Numbered from the stretch's first letter, positions 6,734 to 15,852 are shown. The stretch: DNA of 57,068 nt from Granulicoccus phenolivorans DSM 17626 = NBRC 107789 = JCM 15570 (GCF_000423085.1 NZ_AUHH01000028.1:1-57068), one strand, 5' to 3'. Program-made: numbers and translations. The notes: generated from the letters alone by a model not told the origin.

Positions 6734-9232
6734 GTGCCCGGCCTGACCGCGGCCGAGGCCGCGGCCAGGTTGGCCGCCGGCGACGGCAATACCACGGAGC
6801 TGAAGCAGCAGGTCGAGCGGCCCCGGCTGCGGAGCATCTTCACGATCTTCCAGCTGAACCTGCTCGGCCTGGTCGGCATCCAGCTCCTGCTGGGCGCTCC
6901 GATCGGTGCCCTGATCACGCTCGTCCTGGCGTTGGTGAGCATCGGGATCCGCGTCGGCAAGGAGGAGTACGCCCAGCGCCGCGTGGATCTCCTCGAGCAA
7001 CGCATGCGTCCACGGGCCACCGTCATCCGCGACAACCGAGAGAGCAATATCGACGCCGACCGCATCGTGCTCGGCGACCTGGTCGTGATCGGACCCGGCG
7101 ACCAGCTCCAGGTGGACGGCCCGGTGCTGGCCGGCGGCCCCCTGGTCATCGACAGTTCCGCGGTGACCGGGGAGCGCGCACCGCACCGGGCCCAGCCCGG
7201 CGATCTGCTGCTGGCCGGGAGCACCTGCCTGGCCGGACGCGGCACCATGCGCGCCGAGCGGGTGGGGGCGCACCGATCGACCCACGCCCGCGGTGCCCGT
7301 CGCCCCGCGCCGACCCGGCAACCGACCCCGCTGGAGCACCTGGTGGCCCGGATCCTGTTCGTGCTGCTGCTGGTGGTCGTGGGCTACGTCGCGATCCTGC
7401 TGGCCAAGTTCTTCCGGCTGGACGTGGGTACCCCGGGGGACGCACTGGTCGATGCCGCCCCGGTGGTGTTCAGCCTGCTGCCGACCGGGCTGTACCTGAT
7501 GATCATTCACACCTACACGACCGGGACCGCGGAGCTGGCCCGGTCCGGCGCCCTGGTCCGCAGCGCCCGTTCGGTGGAGTCCCTGGCCGAGTCGAACGTC
7601 GTGTGCTTCACCGATGTCGGGATGCTGGCCGGGACCGCCGCGGAGATCGTGCCGGTTCCCGGGCACGACAATGATCCGGACTGGCCCTCGAGTTCGCAGC
7701 AGCGGCGGCTGGTCGGTGACCTGGCCCGGAACCTGCCCGAGCCGACGCCGCTGGCCACCATGATCGCCGACGCGTTCGACGGTGTCTCCCGGCCGGTACG
7801 CTTCTCCGCCGGTGCGCTGCTCCGGGACGGCTGGACGGCGCTGGCGTACGCGGGGGAGAGCGATCCCGACCTGTACGTGCTGGCCCGGCGCAGCGTCCTG
7901 GAACCCCTGCTCTCCGATGCCGAGGCGGCCCGGATCGCCGATGATTCCCCGGATCCGGCCGGTGTTGCGGCGGCCGACCGGTTGGTGCTGGCAGTGGCGC
8001 GCGCCGCAGCCGGTGACCCCGACTGGTCGGCGCGGCTCACCGGGCCGGACGGTACGCCGACGCTCCCGACCGGCCTGCTCCCGATCTGTGCGGTGGAGAT
8101 CCGGCGCCGGATCCATCCCGACGCGCTCGAGGTGATCGCCGACTGGGTCGCCACCGGCGTCCGGATCAAGGTCTTCGCCGCCGGGGAACCGGACCAGGTG
8201 CTGGCGACATTGCGGGAAGCAGGACTGTCCCCGGCTGCCGAGGCCGACCTGCTTGCCGAGGGCGGCCTGTCCCGCGCGGCGTACGAGGCGCTGCCGCCGG
8301 AGCAGCGGGCCGAGGCGGTCGCCCGGCACCGATTGTTCGGCGGGTTCCGCCCCGACCAGGTCGCCGAGGTGGTCCGGACCCTGCGGAAGGCCGGCCGCCA
8401 CGTCACCGTGGTCGGCGACGGGCTGACCGATCTGCCCGCCCTGCAGCAGGCCGATCTCGCGGTGACCCAGCCGGCCAGTACGCAGGCCGCGCTCGGGGCC
8501 GCCGACATCGTGCTGCTCAGCGATTCCCCGGCCGCGCTGCTCACGGTGCAACGCAAGGGGCAGGCGATGGTGCGCGGGCTGCTCGACATCCTGAAACTGA
8601 ATCTGACCCTGGTGGTCTGCTCCGCGCTGCTCATTCTGGCGGTCCGGCTGCTCGATATCGGGTTCCCGTACCGGTCCGGCCAGGGGACGGTGATCTCCCT
8701 GCTGGCGGTCACCATCCCGTCGATCCTGCTGCCGCTGTGGACACCGCCCGGGGCGGTCGACCGGGACCGGCATCTGCGGGATCTGACTCGTTTCGTGCTC
8801 CCCACGGGGGTGAGTCTGGCCCTGGTCGCGACGGTGGTGTATCTGCTCGGCTATCGGTGGTCCGGCGACCGGTCAGTGGCCCAGTCGGCGGTGATGTACA
8901 CGCTGCTGTACTGCGGGCTGCTGCTCTCGGTGCTGATTCATCCCCCGCACCGGGCCGGTGTTCGGGCGCAGTGGCGTCCGGTGATCATGACGGTCGCCCT
9001 GGCGGTGCTCGGCACCCTGCTGCCGCTGTCGGTCACCGCGCGGTTCTTCTGGTCGGTCCAATTCCTGCCCGGCCCGGCGGAGTATCTGCTCGTCGCGGTG
9101 GCGGTGGTGGGGTGGCTGGGCCTCGTCCTGGGCCTGGGGCGGTTGCTCCGGCTTCCGGGCCTGTCCGGGGCTGCGGTCAGGCGGTGGCGACGAAGGCAGC
9201 CAGCGCGTGGCCGGACCCGTCCAGCAGGGTGA
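6734..9232 (+). CDS. P-type ATPase-like protein with degenerate catalytic motifs (832 aa, CtpE-related)
   Basis: Start GTG 6734 (VPGLTAAEAAARLAAGDGN, as in CtpE-type pumps). The fold is complete: paired N-terminal helices, actuator domain with TGER (145-148), a central hydrophobic pair with LLPTGL where CtpE-type pumps have PEGL, a nucleotide/phosphorylation region and six C-terminal helices. The site that should read CxDKTGTLT reads CFTDVGMLA: without gaps the phosphorylated Asp is Thr293 and the Lys is Asp294. The TGD motif is AAGEP and GDGxND is GDGLTD (561-566). ATP-driven pumping is therefore unlikely. It follows the DUF1269 gene by 5 bases, and its 3' end overlaps the convergent gene at 9177 by 56 bases. 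It may be a pseudo-pump acting as sensor or scaffold (inference). Confidence 0.85.
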   Translation: MPGLTAAEAAARLAAGDGNTTELKQQVERPRLRSIFTIFQLNLLGLVGIQLLLGAPIGALITLVLALVSIGIRVGKEEYAQRRVDLLEQRMRPRATVIRDNRESNIDADRIVLGDLVVIGPGDQLQVDGPVLAGGPLVIDSSAVTGERAPHRAQPGDLLLAGSTCLAGRGTMRAERVGAHRSTHARGARRPAPTRQPTPLEHLVARILFVLLLVVVGYVAILLAKFFRLDVGTPGDALVDAAPVVFSLLPTGLYLMIIHTYTTGTAELARSGALVRSARSVESLAESNVVCFTDVGMLAGTAAEIVPVPGHDNDPDWPSSSQQRRLVGDLARNLPEPTPLATMIADAFDGVSRPVRFSAGALLRDGWTALAYAGESDPDLYVLARRSVLEPLLSDAEAARIADDSPDPAGVAAADRLVLAVARAAAGDPDWSARLTGPDGTPTLPTGLLPICAVEIRRRIHPDALEVIADWVATGVRIKVFAAGEPDQVLATLREAGLSPAAEADLLAEGGLSRAAYEALPPEQRAEAVARHRLFGGFRPDQVAEVVRTLRKAGRHVTVVGDGLTDLPALQQADLAVTQPASTQAALGAADIVLLSDSPAALLTVQRKGQAMVRGLLDILKLNLTLVVCSALLILAVRLLDIGFPYRSGQGTVISLLAVTIPSILLPLWTPPGAVDRDRHLRDLTRFVLPTGVSLALVATVVYLLGYRWSGDRSVAQSAVMYTLLYCGLLLSVLIHPPHRAGVRAQWRPVIMTVALAVLGTLLPLSVTARFFWSVQFLPGPAEYLLVAVAVVGWLGLVLGLGRLLRLPGLSGAAVRRWRRRQPARGRTRPAG

Positions 9233-9596
9233 GCCGGTCCCCGTCGAGGCGGTACGCGCGGGCGTCCCGCACGGCGGCCAGATAGGCGTACTCCTGGTCC
9301 ATCACCGGGCCGTCACAGGCCATCAGGGTGGTCGCCAGCGCGTCCGACACCGAGATCGTGCCCACGCCCAGGGCCACCGGGCCGAAGTACCGGTTGCAGC
9401 CGGCCGACCCGGAGATCTGCTCGGTGGTGAACGCCGCGGTGATGCTGGTTCCGGCCACCGGGGGAGCCTGGTGCAACTCGGTCAACTCCCAGGAGGTGCC
9501 GGGCAACTGCGGCCCCGCGGCGGGCTGGGCGGTGTCGGCCCACCCGGTCAGCAGCAGCGCGGCCAGCACCGCCGAATACATCGGTCCGGACCGCAT
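9177..9596 (-). CDS. META-domain exported protein with lost lipobox Cys
   Basis: 139 residues from ATG 9596. A hydrophobic leader ends in LLLTGWAD: the position where a lipoprotein would have the acylated Cys (LTGC) is Trp19. The mature part, with TSWELTELHQAPP, ISGSAGCNRYFGP and LATTLMAC, is a META/HslJ domain, found in exported proteins of unclear function that often accompany stress or heat-shock responses. It follows the gene at 9617 by 20 bases, ending a three-gene operon. Without the Cys it may be secreted or stay anchored by its leader. Confidence 0.85.
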   Translation of the reverse strand: MRSGPMYSAVLAALLLTGWADTAQPAAGPQLPGTSWELTELHQAPPVAGTSITAAFTTEQISGSAGCNRYFGPVALGVGTISVSDALATTLMACDGPVMDQEYAYLAAVRDARAYRLDGDRLTLLDGSGHALAAFVATA

Positions 9597-9616
9597 CGCG
9601 CGCCTCCTCGCCGGGC

Positions 9617-10171
9617 TCAGCGCCCCGCTTCGTACGTCGGTTCCTCGATCGTAACCGGGCCGGCCGCCGGGGGCACCGGGTCGGGCAGCACGAAGGTCGG
9701 GGCATCGCGGACCGGCACGATGCCGCCCGCCGCGTTCGAGCGTACGCTGAACCGCGCCCCGCGCAGTTTCGCGGCGGGTACCTCGAACACCGCCTGCGCC
9801 ACGGCGGCCTGGGCGACCGGCACCTGCACCGATCCGGCCGGCAGCCCGATCCGGGTCACCGGGTCGTAGCGCTTCCCCTCGGCGGTGGTGATCCGGGGCA
9901 GCCCGGTCAGCAGGCGCTGGTGCGGCTGCACCCAATAGGTGACCACCAGGAACGGCTCCCAGGACTGCTGGGTGGCCCCGCTCGGAGTGCCCACCTCGGT
10001 CGCGGCGACCACTTGGAGCAGCCGGGCATCCAGCCGTGGGGTCCGTGCGATGCCGTCGGCCCCGGGCCCGGCCGGCCGGTCGATTTCGGTACCCTCCGGG
10101 CGCAGTGTCGCGATCCACCCGGCCAGGACCAGGCACAGCGCCAGGACGACGAACCCACCCAGCCGCTTCAT
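9617..10171 (-). CDS. Membrane-anchored extracytoplasmic protein (184 aa)
   Basis: A single N-terminal hydrophobic segment (residues ~4-22) is followed by a beta-rich exported domain (SWEPFLVVTYWVQPHQRLL, KLRGARFSVRS). The start ATGA overlaps the stop of the upstream gene (10168), so translation is coupled. Architecture and position suggest it is related to the proteins at 10168 and 5258, probably immunoglobulin-like (DUF4352-type) domains. No catalytic residues were recognised; function unknown. Confidence 0.7.
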   Translation of the reverse strand: MKRLGGFVVLALCLVLAGWIATLRPEGTEIDRPAGPGADGIARTPRLDARLLQVVAATEVGTPSGATQQSWEPFLVVTYWVQPHQRLLTGLPRITTAEGKRYDPVTRIGLPAGSVQVPVAQAAVAQAVFEVPAAKLRGARFSVRSNAAGGIVPVRDAPTFVLPDPVPPAAGPVTIEEPTYEAGR

Positions 10172-10785
10172 CGGCGCACCTGCGCGGTCAGCGGGACCCG
10201 GGCCTTCGGGGGGAGTTGCGCTTTCAACTCACCGAGGCGCGCGAAGTCGTCGTCCGGTTTGCGCTGATCGAGGACCAGCACGTCGATCGCGTACGGGCCC
10301 CGGCCGTCGGGGACATAGTCGTTCGCGGCGAACTTGAACACGCACCCGGCGTTGGTCGCGACGTCCGGGTCGAACTTCGCTGCCTCCAGCGGGGCCCGGA
10401 CGTGCCCGCAGGTGCTGATCCCGAGGGCGCGTCCGCCCGGCATCCGGACGATCATCACCTGCGGAGTCAGCGACGGGTGCGATGCGGTCAGTTTGCTGGT
10501 GATCGTGGCCAGCACCACCAGGTCCACCGGGGTCCCGGCCTGGGAGCGGACGTACGCCGAGCCGATGCGGATGTCCCAGCCCTTGGTCCGGATGAGTTGC
10601 CCCGGCGCCACGATCGGTCCCGGGTACGCCGAGGCCCGTCGGAACCCTCCCGCGGCGGTGATCACGGCGAGCAGCACCAGCGCCACGCCGGCCACGATCA
10701 CCCAGCCGAGCAACCGGCCGCGTACCCCGAGCGCTGGCAGCGGAACCGGTCCGGCCGAGCGTCGCGGCGGGTCGTCGGGCTGCAT
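10168..10785 (-). CDS. Membrane-anchored extracytoplasmic protein (205 aa)
   Basis: A short Pro-rich cytoplasmic tail precedes one transmembrane helix (residues ~28-48), followed by an exported domain with two Cys (GISTCGHV, NAGCVFKF) able to form a disulfide. The pattern WDIRIGSAYVRSQAG..VDLVVLATITSK is that of a DUF4352-like beta-sandwich. It is the first gene of a three-gene minus-strand operon (10168, 9617, 9177) with a 4-base overlap to the next. Function unknown. Confidence 0.7.
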   Translation of the reverse strand: MQPDDPPRRSAGPVPLPALGVRGRLLGWVIVAGVALVLLAVITAAGGFRRASAYPGPIVAPGQLIRTKGWDIRIGSAYVRSQAGTPVDLVVLATITSKLTASHPSLTPQVMIVRMPGGRALGISTCGHVRAPLEAAKFDPDVATNAGCVFKFAANDYVPDGRGPYAIDVLVLDQRKPDDDFARLGELKAQLPPKARVPLTAQVRR

Positions 10786-11251
10786 GGGCGTCAGCCTAAG
10801 CAGCGATCGGTTCAGCCGTGGCTGTTGCTCGGATTCGGCGACGGTTGTGCCGGCCCCGGGTTCCCGCGACCACGTGGTGGTGGCGATCGGGCTTCCCGCG
10901 ACAGCGACGGCGGCGCCCCGACTGCGACAGCAACACGGGCGCCGGGGCTTCCCGCGACAGCAACAGCGGCTCAGCGCATGGCCCGATCCTGGGCATCAGC
11001 GGTACCAGCCGGGTGCAGCCCGATTCCATGGCCCGGGGCCGTGGACCCGATGATCCAGGCCCCGGACGCCGAGGCGAGGGTTGCAGCGGGCCGAACAGCG
11101 GGCTGCTGGGAGTTCGTGCCCCAGGCGGAGGCTCACCCGGCGTCGCTCCGGGCACCCAGCGTCACAGCGGGCAACCCAGCTTCTGGGCGCCGTGAAGCTA
11201 GGTGGCCTTGGGTGACGCTGCGTTGGCCCGGTGGCCGCTGCCCTGCGAGGT

Positions 11252-11341
11252 CACTTCCTCCCCGCTGCTGGTGCAGCAGGTGCGGGAGCCCTACGGTCCG
11301 CGGGATGGACTTGACTGTCGCGGGAACGCCGGTGCCGGAAC
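11252..11341. repeat. Imperfect ~90-bp duplicated unit, copy A
   Basis: Shares CACTTCC.CCCGCTGCTG, GTGCAGCAG.TGCGGGA, TACGG.C.GCGGGATGG and TCGCGGGAACGCCGGTGCC with copy B, in the same order and spacing. CTGCTG-GTG-CAGCAG inside it can form a hairpin. Confidence 0.8.
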
Positions 11342-11483
11342 TCTCCGTCGCGAGAACGACGGTGCCCGGACCTGAGATCGCGGCCAGCGATACTTCCGGT
11401 TTCCCCGCGACACAAGGTGTACTTCCGCGACAGCAACAGCTGCGCCCCGGCTTCCCGCGATGACTACCGCGGCTCAGCGATGC

Positions 11484-11574
11484 CACTTCCTTCCCGCTGC
11501 TGGTGCAGCAGATGCGGGAAGCGTTACGGCCTGCGGGATGGGCGTACGTATCGCGGGAACGCCGGTGCCCGAAC
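11484..11574. repeat. Imperfect ~90-bp duplicated unit, copy B
   Basis: Direct-orientation duplicate of copy A, 232 bases downstream, differing mainly by substitutions between the conserved blocks. It contains the same CTGCTG-GTG-CAGCAG hairpin and ends with a TCGCGGGAA motif. Confidence 0.8.
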
Positions 11575-11623
11575 CATCCATCGCGGGAAGGCCCCCGCGT
11601 ACCCCGCGAGCGACCGAACCCGC

Positions 11624-13672
11624 TCAGGCGTCGTAGCGCAACCCGAACCCGCTGACGTACCGGTTCCCGGCCGCGTCGACATACACGTACGGGCGACCGT
11701 CCATGTACTTCTCCTTGTCGAAGCCGGGCACATCGTTCGGGGACGCACACCGCCCGTTCTCGTCGACCGCGAGCGCCGCCTGGTTGATCGGCAGGGTCAG
11801 CGGCAGGCTGCCGGTGGGGGAGTTGCCACCCACCAACGTGTCGAACAGCACCTCCGCCCGGGTGTCGAAGCCGGCGATCAGGCCGTCGGCCAGCGGCTCG
11901 ATCGTCCCCGGCAACCACGCCATCACCAGGTTCAGCGCCACCGCGACCGTGCCCACCTGCTCGCGGATCGCCCGGATCTTGGCCAGGTTCACATGGGAGT
12001 GCTCGTCGATGGTCAGATCGTTCAGCCCGGTGAACTCGAAGTACGCCCCGGTGAACGGCTTCACGATCAGAATGGCCGCGTCCGCATCCCGGTAGTCGGT
12101 GGTGAAGGTGAGTTCCGGATGCTGCTGGGCCACCAGGTCGCGGAAGGCGTCCAGTTCAGCGACCAGCAGATCCTGCTGGAACAACTCGACGTAGACCTTG
12201 CTGCCGGCCAGCTTGGCGGCGGTCAACGGCAGCAGGGGACCCTCCGCCGCGTCGACCCGCGGGCCGTTCTTGAGCAGCACGATCGAACGCCGATGGGCCT
12301 CCAGCGCCTGCGCCTCGAAGTCGGCGTTCGCGACCACGGCATCAGCCTGCTCCGGATCGACGTACGGATTGTCGAACAGGCCGAGGGCGAACATGTCGGT
12401 CAGCAGCCGGGTGGCGGCCTCGTTCAGCCGGTCCTCGGGGAACAGGCCGCGCACGTACGCCTCCCGGATCGAGGCGACATCGTTGGTGTCGGCGATGATG
12501 TCGGTCCCCACCGAGATCGCCACCCCGGCCCGCTCCACGGTGGACAGGTCCTCCACGCCCCAGGCCATCTTCGACAGAATCCCGGAGTCGGAGTTGACGT
12601 ACCCGGTGAACCCCATCGAACGCAGCAGATCCTGCACCTCCCGGTTGAACGCGAAGCCGACCTCCTCGAACTCGACCAGGCGCCCCTGCGGCACGTGCGA
12701 CTTCTCCTTCGACGGGGCCGCGTAGTACGGCATGATGCTGGAGGTCCCGGCATCGACGGCGGCCTGGAACGGCGGCAGGTGGTACGCCTCGAAGGAGCCC
12801 TCGGTCGGGTAGATGTTGAACCGCCCCTCCCGGTAATGCGGATCCATCCCGTTCTCCCGGGCCCCGCCGCCGGGGAAGTGTTTGGTGGTCAGCGCGACCC
12901 CCTCGCGGCCCAGCCCTTCGGCCCCCTGGAAGCCCCGGATCACCGTTCGGGTGGCCTCGGCGATGAACTGCGGATTCTCCCCGAAGGTGCCGTAGCTGCG
13001 GAACCAGCGCGGATCGGTGACGGTGTCGGCCATGTACATGTAGCCCTTGCGCAACCCGCTGGCCACCCACTCCTGCCGGGAGCAGTCCGCGAACCGACCG
13101 ATCAGATCCAGGTCACCGGACGCCGCCAGGCCAAGGGTGCCCGGCCACTGGGTGAAGTCCTTGTCCTCGGCCGAGGCGCCCATCTTGAACCCGCCGTACT
13201 CGTTCTTCGAGTTCGCCGCGACCACGACCGGGATCCCCCAGCGGGTGCCCTCGGCCACCTCGTTCATCGCGTTCACCCAGTTCGCGATCCGGGATCCGGT
13301 CGGCGTCTCGCGCATGATGAAGTGCCGCATGTGCATTTCGGTGATCTGCTGGGTGGTGCCCTCATAGGGCAGCCCGGCGGAGTTGTGCGGGTCGTTCTTG
13401 ATCCGGTGATACTGCTCGTCGAGCAGGCCGTCATGGCTGGTCTGCGCCGGGTCGTGCTGAGAGATGCCCATCGAGCGGGAGTTGATCACCATCAGGCCGA
13501 TCTTCTCCTCCGGCGACATCCGGGCGACCAGGTCGGCCGCCCGTTCACCGGGCTCGCGGCGCCAGTCCTCGTAGGGGGTCAGTTGCCCGTCGCCGTCCAG
13601 ATCCCGGAATTGCAGTCCGTCCACCTCGATGATCGGCTTCACTCGGGCTTCCACAGCCACCTGATCGGTCAT
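11624..13672 (-). CDS. Glycoside hydrolase family 3 (beta-glucosidase-like)
   Basis: 682 residues from ATG 13672 (AGAGGTGG upstream). GH3 enzymes remove terminal beta-linked sugars. Near the N-terminus DLDGDGQLTPYEDW resembles a calcium-binding EF-hand loop. The barrel domain has KHFPGGGARENGMDPH, a typical substrate-binding Lys-His pair, and YVNSDSGIL, whose Asp is the expected nucleophile. The C-terminal sandwich domain includes RRSIVLLKNG and the GNSPTGSLPLTLP pattern. No signal peptide is seen, so it is probably cytoplasmic and acts on imported oligosaccharides. Divergent from thpR. No sugar transporter or regulator is adjacent, so the substrate is unknown. Confidence 0.92.
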   Translation of the reverse strand: MTDQVAVEARVKPIIEVDGLQFRDLDGDGQLTPYEDWRREPGERAADLVARMSPEEKIGLMVINSRSMGISQHDPAQTSHDGLLDEQYHRIKNDPHNSAGLPYEGTTQQITEMHMRHFIMRETPTGSRIANWVNAMNEVAEGTRWGIPVVVAANSKNEYGGFKMGASAEDKDFTQWPGTLGLAASGDLDLIGRFADCSRQEWVASGLRKGYMYMADTVTDPRWFRSYGTFGENPQFIAEATRTVIRGFQGAEGLGREGVALTTKHFPGGGARENGMDPHYREGRFNIYPTEGSFEAYHLPPFQAAVDAGTSSIMPYYAAPSKEKSHVPQGRLVEFEEVGFAFNREVQDLLRSMGFTGYVNSDSGILSKMAWGVEDLSTVERAGVAISVGTDIIADTNDVASIREAYVRGLFPEDRLNEAATRLLTDMFALGLFDNPYVDPEQADAVVANADFEAQALEAHRRSIVLLKNGPRVDAAEGPLLPLTAAKLAGSKVYVELFQQDLLVAELDAFRDLVAQQHPELTFTTDYRDADAAILIVKPFTGAYFEFTGLNDLTIDEHSHVNLAKIRAIREQVGTVAVALNLVMAWLPGTIEPLADGLIAGFDTRAEVLFDTLVGGNSPTGSLPLTLPINQAALAVDENGRCASPNDVPGFDKEKYMDGRPYVYVDAAGNRYVSGFGLRYDA

Positions 13673-13885
13673 GTCGCCACCTCTCACATCGCGAGCGGCC
13701 CCTGTGCCCCCGCCGTTCACCTGAGCGTAACCAGCCGCTTCCCGCGGCGGCACGTGGTTTCCGGAGGTTGCCACTGTGTGATCTGCACGGTCTCGTGGCG
13801 GCGCCGGGGGCATCCCGCTCAGCCCGCTCGGTCACCCCGACCCCGAGGTCCCGGCCCCGGCAGGTCCATCTACACTGGGTCTCTT

Positions 13886-14476
13886 ATGGGTACTCGCATG
13901 TTCGCTGCCGTCTATCCGCCCGCCGAGGTCATCGAGGACCTGGCCGCCTACGTCGATCCGCGTCGCCAGGCCGATGACCGGCTGCGCTGGTCGGGGCCGG
14001 GCAACTGGCACATCACCACCTTGTTCGCCGACTCCGTTCCCGAGCGCAGCCTCGATCCGCTGATCGAGGGCCTGGCGGCACTGGCCGAACGGACCGCTCC
14101 CTTCGACGTGCGGATCGCCGGCTCGCTGGCCTTCCCCAATCCGTACGAGGCCCGCGTCCTGGGCCTCGACATCACCACCGGGGTGGCCCAACTGGGCCAC
14201 CTGAGCCGGACCGCGCGGGCAGCCGCCAGCCACGCCGGAATCGTCCCCGACGGCTCCCGGTTCCATCCGCACCTGACCCTCGCCCGGGCCAAGCGACCCT
14301 TCGAGGCCACCAAATGGCTGACCGTCCTGGGGTCGTTCCCGGGCTGGACCTTCCGGGCCGCCGAACTGGTCCTCCTCGAGTCCTACCTGCGGCAGGGCCC
14401 CACCGGCGGCCCCCGGCACGTGGTGCTGGAGCGGTTCCGGTTCACCGCCGACGCGCCGGGCCCGGCCGTACCCTGA
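13886..14476 (+). CDS. thpR: RNA 2',3'-cyclic phosphodiesterase / 2'-5' RNA ligase family
   Basis: 196 residues, starting MGTRMFAAVYPP. The two catalytic HxT motifs of the 2H phosphoesterase fold are present: HITTLF near residue 44 and HPHLTLAR near 132. These enzymes open 2',3'-cyclic phosphates on RNA; the cellular role is unclear. A -10-like TACACT at 13871-13876 lies nine bases before the ATG and no ribosome binding site is seen, so the mRNA is probably leaderless. Divergent from the GH3 gene. Confidence 0.9.
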   Translation: MGTRMFAAVYPPAEVIEDLAAYVDPRRQADDRLRWSGPGNWHITTLFADSVPERSLDPLIEGLAALAERTAPFDVRIAGSLAFPNPYEARVLGLDITTGVAQLGHLSRTARAAASHAGIVPDGSRFHPHLTLARAKRPFEATKWLTVLGSFPGWTFRAAELVLLESYLRQGPTGGPRHVVLERFRFTADAPGPAVP

Positions 14477-14519
14477 GACCCGCGTACGCCGGTACCGGCC
14501 GGGGGACTAGCGTGGCCCC

Positions 14520-15830
14520 ATGTCCGCCGACCAGCACTCCGCCGCGCAGCCGAAGATCGAGACCCTGGCCATCCACGCCGGCCACCAACCCGATCCGACC
14601 ACGAACGCGCTCGCTCAGCCGATCTACCAGACGACGTCCTACGCCTTCGATTCCGCCGAGCACGCCGCCGATCTGTTCGCGCTGCGCAAGCCGGGCAACA
14701 TCTACTCCCGCATCATGAACCCGACCGAGGATCACTTCGAGGTCCGGATAAACGCCCTGGAGGGCGGCGTCGGGGCGCTGGCCACCTCCTCGGGCGCGGC
14801 AGCGGTCACCTACTCGGTGCTGACCCTGGCCGGAGCCGGGGACAACATCGTCGCGCTGTCCACCCTGTACGGCGGGACCTTCGCGCTGTTCGCGCACACC
14901 CTGCAGCAGTTCGGGATCGAGGCTCGCTTCGTCGACCCGACCAAGCCGGAGGACCTGGCCGCGCACGTCGACGAACGCACCAAGCTGGTCTTCGGGGAGT
15001 CGCTGTGCAACCCGGCGCTCAACGTTATCGACCTGGCTGCCTGGTCGGCCGCCGCGCATGCGGCGGGCCTGCCGTTCGTCGTGGACAACACCGTCGCCAC
15101 CCCGGTGCTGGCCCAGCCGATCCAGCACGGCGTCGACATCGTGGTGCATTCGGCGACCAAGTACATCGGCGGCCACGGCACCACGCTCGGAGGCGTGATC
15201 ATCGACTCCGGCAACTTCGACTGGGCCGCCCATGCCGAGCGCTACCCGCGGATGACCGGCCCCGATGGGGCGTACCACGGCGTGGTGTGGACCGATGCCG
15301 CGGGCCCGGCGGCGTACATCACCCGGGCCCGGACGGTGCTGCTGCGCAACACCGGCGCGACCATCGCCCCGATGAATGCGTGGCTGCTGAATCAGGGCCT
15401 GGAGACCCTCCCGCTGCGGATGGAGCGGCACAGCAGCAACGCGCTGACCGTCGCCGAACACCTGAGCAGCCATCCCGCGGTCAGCTGGGTCACCTACCCG
15501 GGCCTGCCCGATTCGCCGTACAAGCCGATCGCCGACCGGGTCTTCACCGGCAAGGGCTACTCCGGCCTGCTCGCCTTCGGCCTGAAGGCCGGCAAGGACG
15601 CGGCCGGCAAGCTGGTCGAATCGTTGGAGCTGTTCTCGCACGTGGCCAACATCGGGGACGCCAAGTCCCTGGCGATCCACCCGGCCACCACCACCCACTC
15701 CCAGCTCGACGATCAGGAACTGGAGGCCGCCGGCGTACCCGGCGACCTGGTCCGCCTGTCGATCGGCATCGAGCACGTCGACGACATCATCGCCGCCCTG
15801 GACAAGGGTCTGGCCGGCGTCGCGGGCTGA
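14520..15830 (+). CDS. metY: O-acetylhomoserine sulfhydrylase (bifunctional aminocarboxypropyltransferase)
   Basis: 436 residues of the Cys/Met metabolism PLP-enzyme family. The PLP Lys is K214 in SATKYIGGHGTT; the cofactor site TSSGAAAV and the family signature region around it are intact. It makes homocysteine from O-acetylhomoserine and sulfide, using the product of the downstream metX, 22 bases away. TAGCGT at 14508-14513 ends six bases before the ATG, indicating a leaderless transcript. It starts the metY-metX-metW cluster. Confidence 0.95.
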   Translation: MSADQHSAAQPKIETLAIHAGHQPDPTTNALAQPIYQTTSYAFDSAEHAADLFALRKPGNIYSRIMNPTEDHFEVRINALEGGVGALATSSGAAAVTYSVLTLAGAGDNIVALSTLYGGTFALFAHTLQQFGIEARFVDPTKPEDLAAHVDERTKLVFGESLCNPALNVIDLAAWSAAAHAAGLPFVVDNTVATPVLAQPIQHGVDIVVHSATKYIGGHGTTLGGVIIDSGNFDWAAHAERYPRMTGPDGAYHGVVWTDAAGPAAYITRARTVLLRNTGATIAPMNAWLLNQGLETLPLRMERHSSNALTVAEHLSSHPAVSWVTYPGLPDSPYKPIADRVFTGKGYSGLLAFGLKAGKDAAGKLVESLELFSHVANIGDAKSLAIHPATTTHSQLDDQELEAAGVPGDLVRLSIGIEHVDDIIAALDKGLAGVAG

Positions 15831-15852
15831 CGGGGGTACGAGCGACGGCATC

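Larger units (their letters stand above)
10786..11623. repeat. Non-coding block with dispersed TTCCCGCGA motifs in both orientations
   Basis: About 840 bases without a gene. The 9-mer TTCCCGCGA is present at 10861, 10893, 10949 and 11452 on the plus strand and as TCGCGGGAA at 11318, 11551 and 11581. Near-copies occur at 11348 (TCGCGAGAA), 11401 (TTCCCCGCGA) and 11423 (TTCCGCGA). GACAGCAAC or GACAGCGAC often follows. Open frames across the block are products of this repetition. Possible roles: dispersed repeat family, protein-binding array or remnant of an expanded minisatellite. Confidence 0.7.

Noticed and set aside
10786-11623. CRISPR array
   Set aside because: The repeats are 9-mers in both orientations at irregular spacing, with no 25-40 bp direct repeat/spacer structure and no cas genes.
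11417-14476. Very long open frame on the plus strand opposite the GH3 gene
   Set aside because: Low-complexity Gly/Arg/His/Gln sequence, a shadow of the GH3 coding frame in GC-rich DNA; only its end is real (the 2'-5' RNA ligase gene from 13886).
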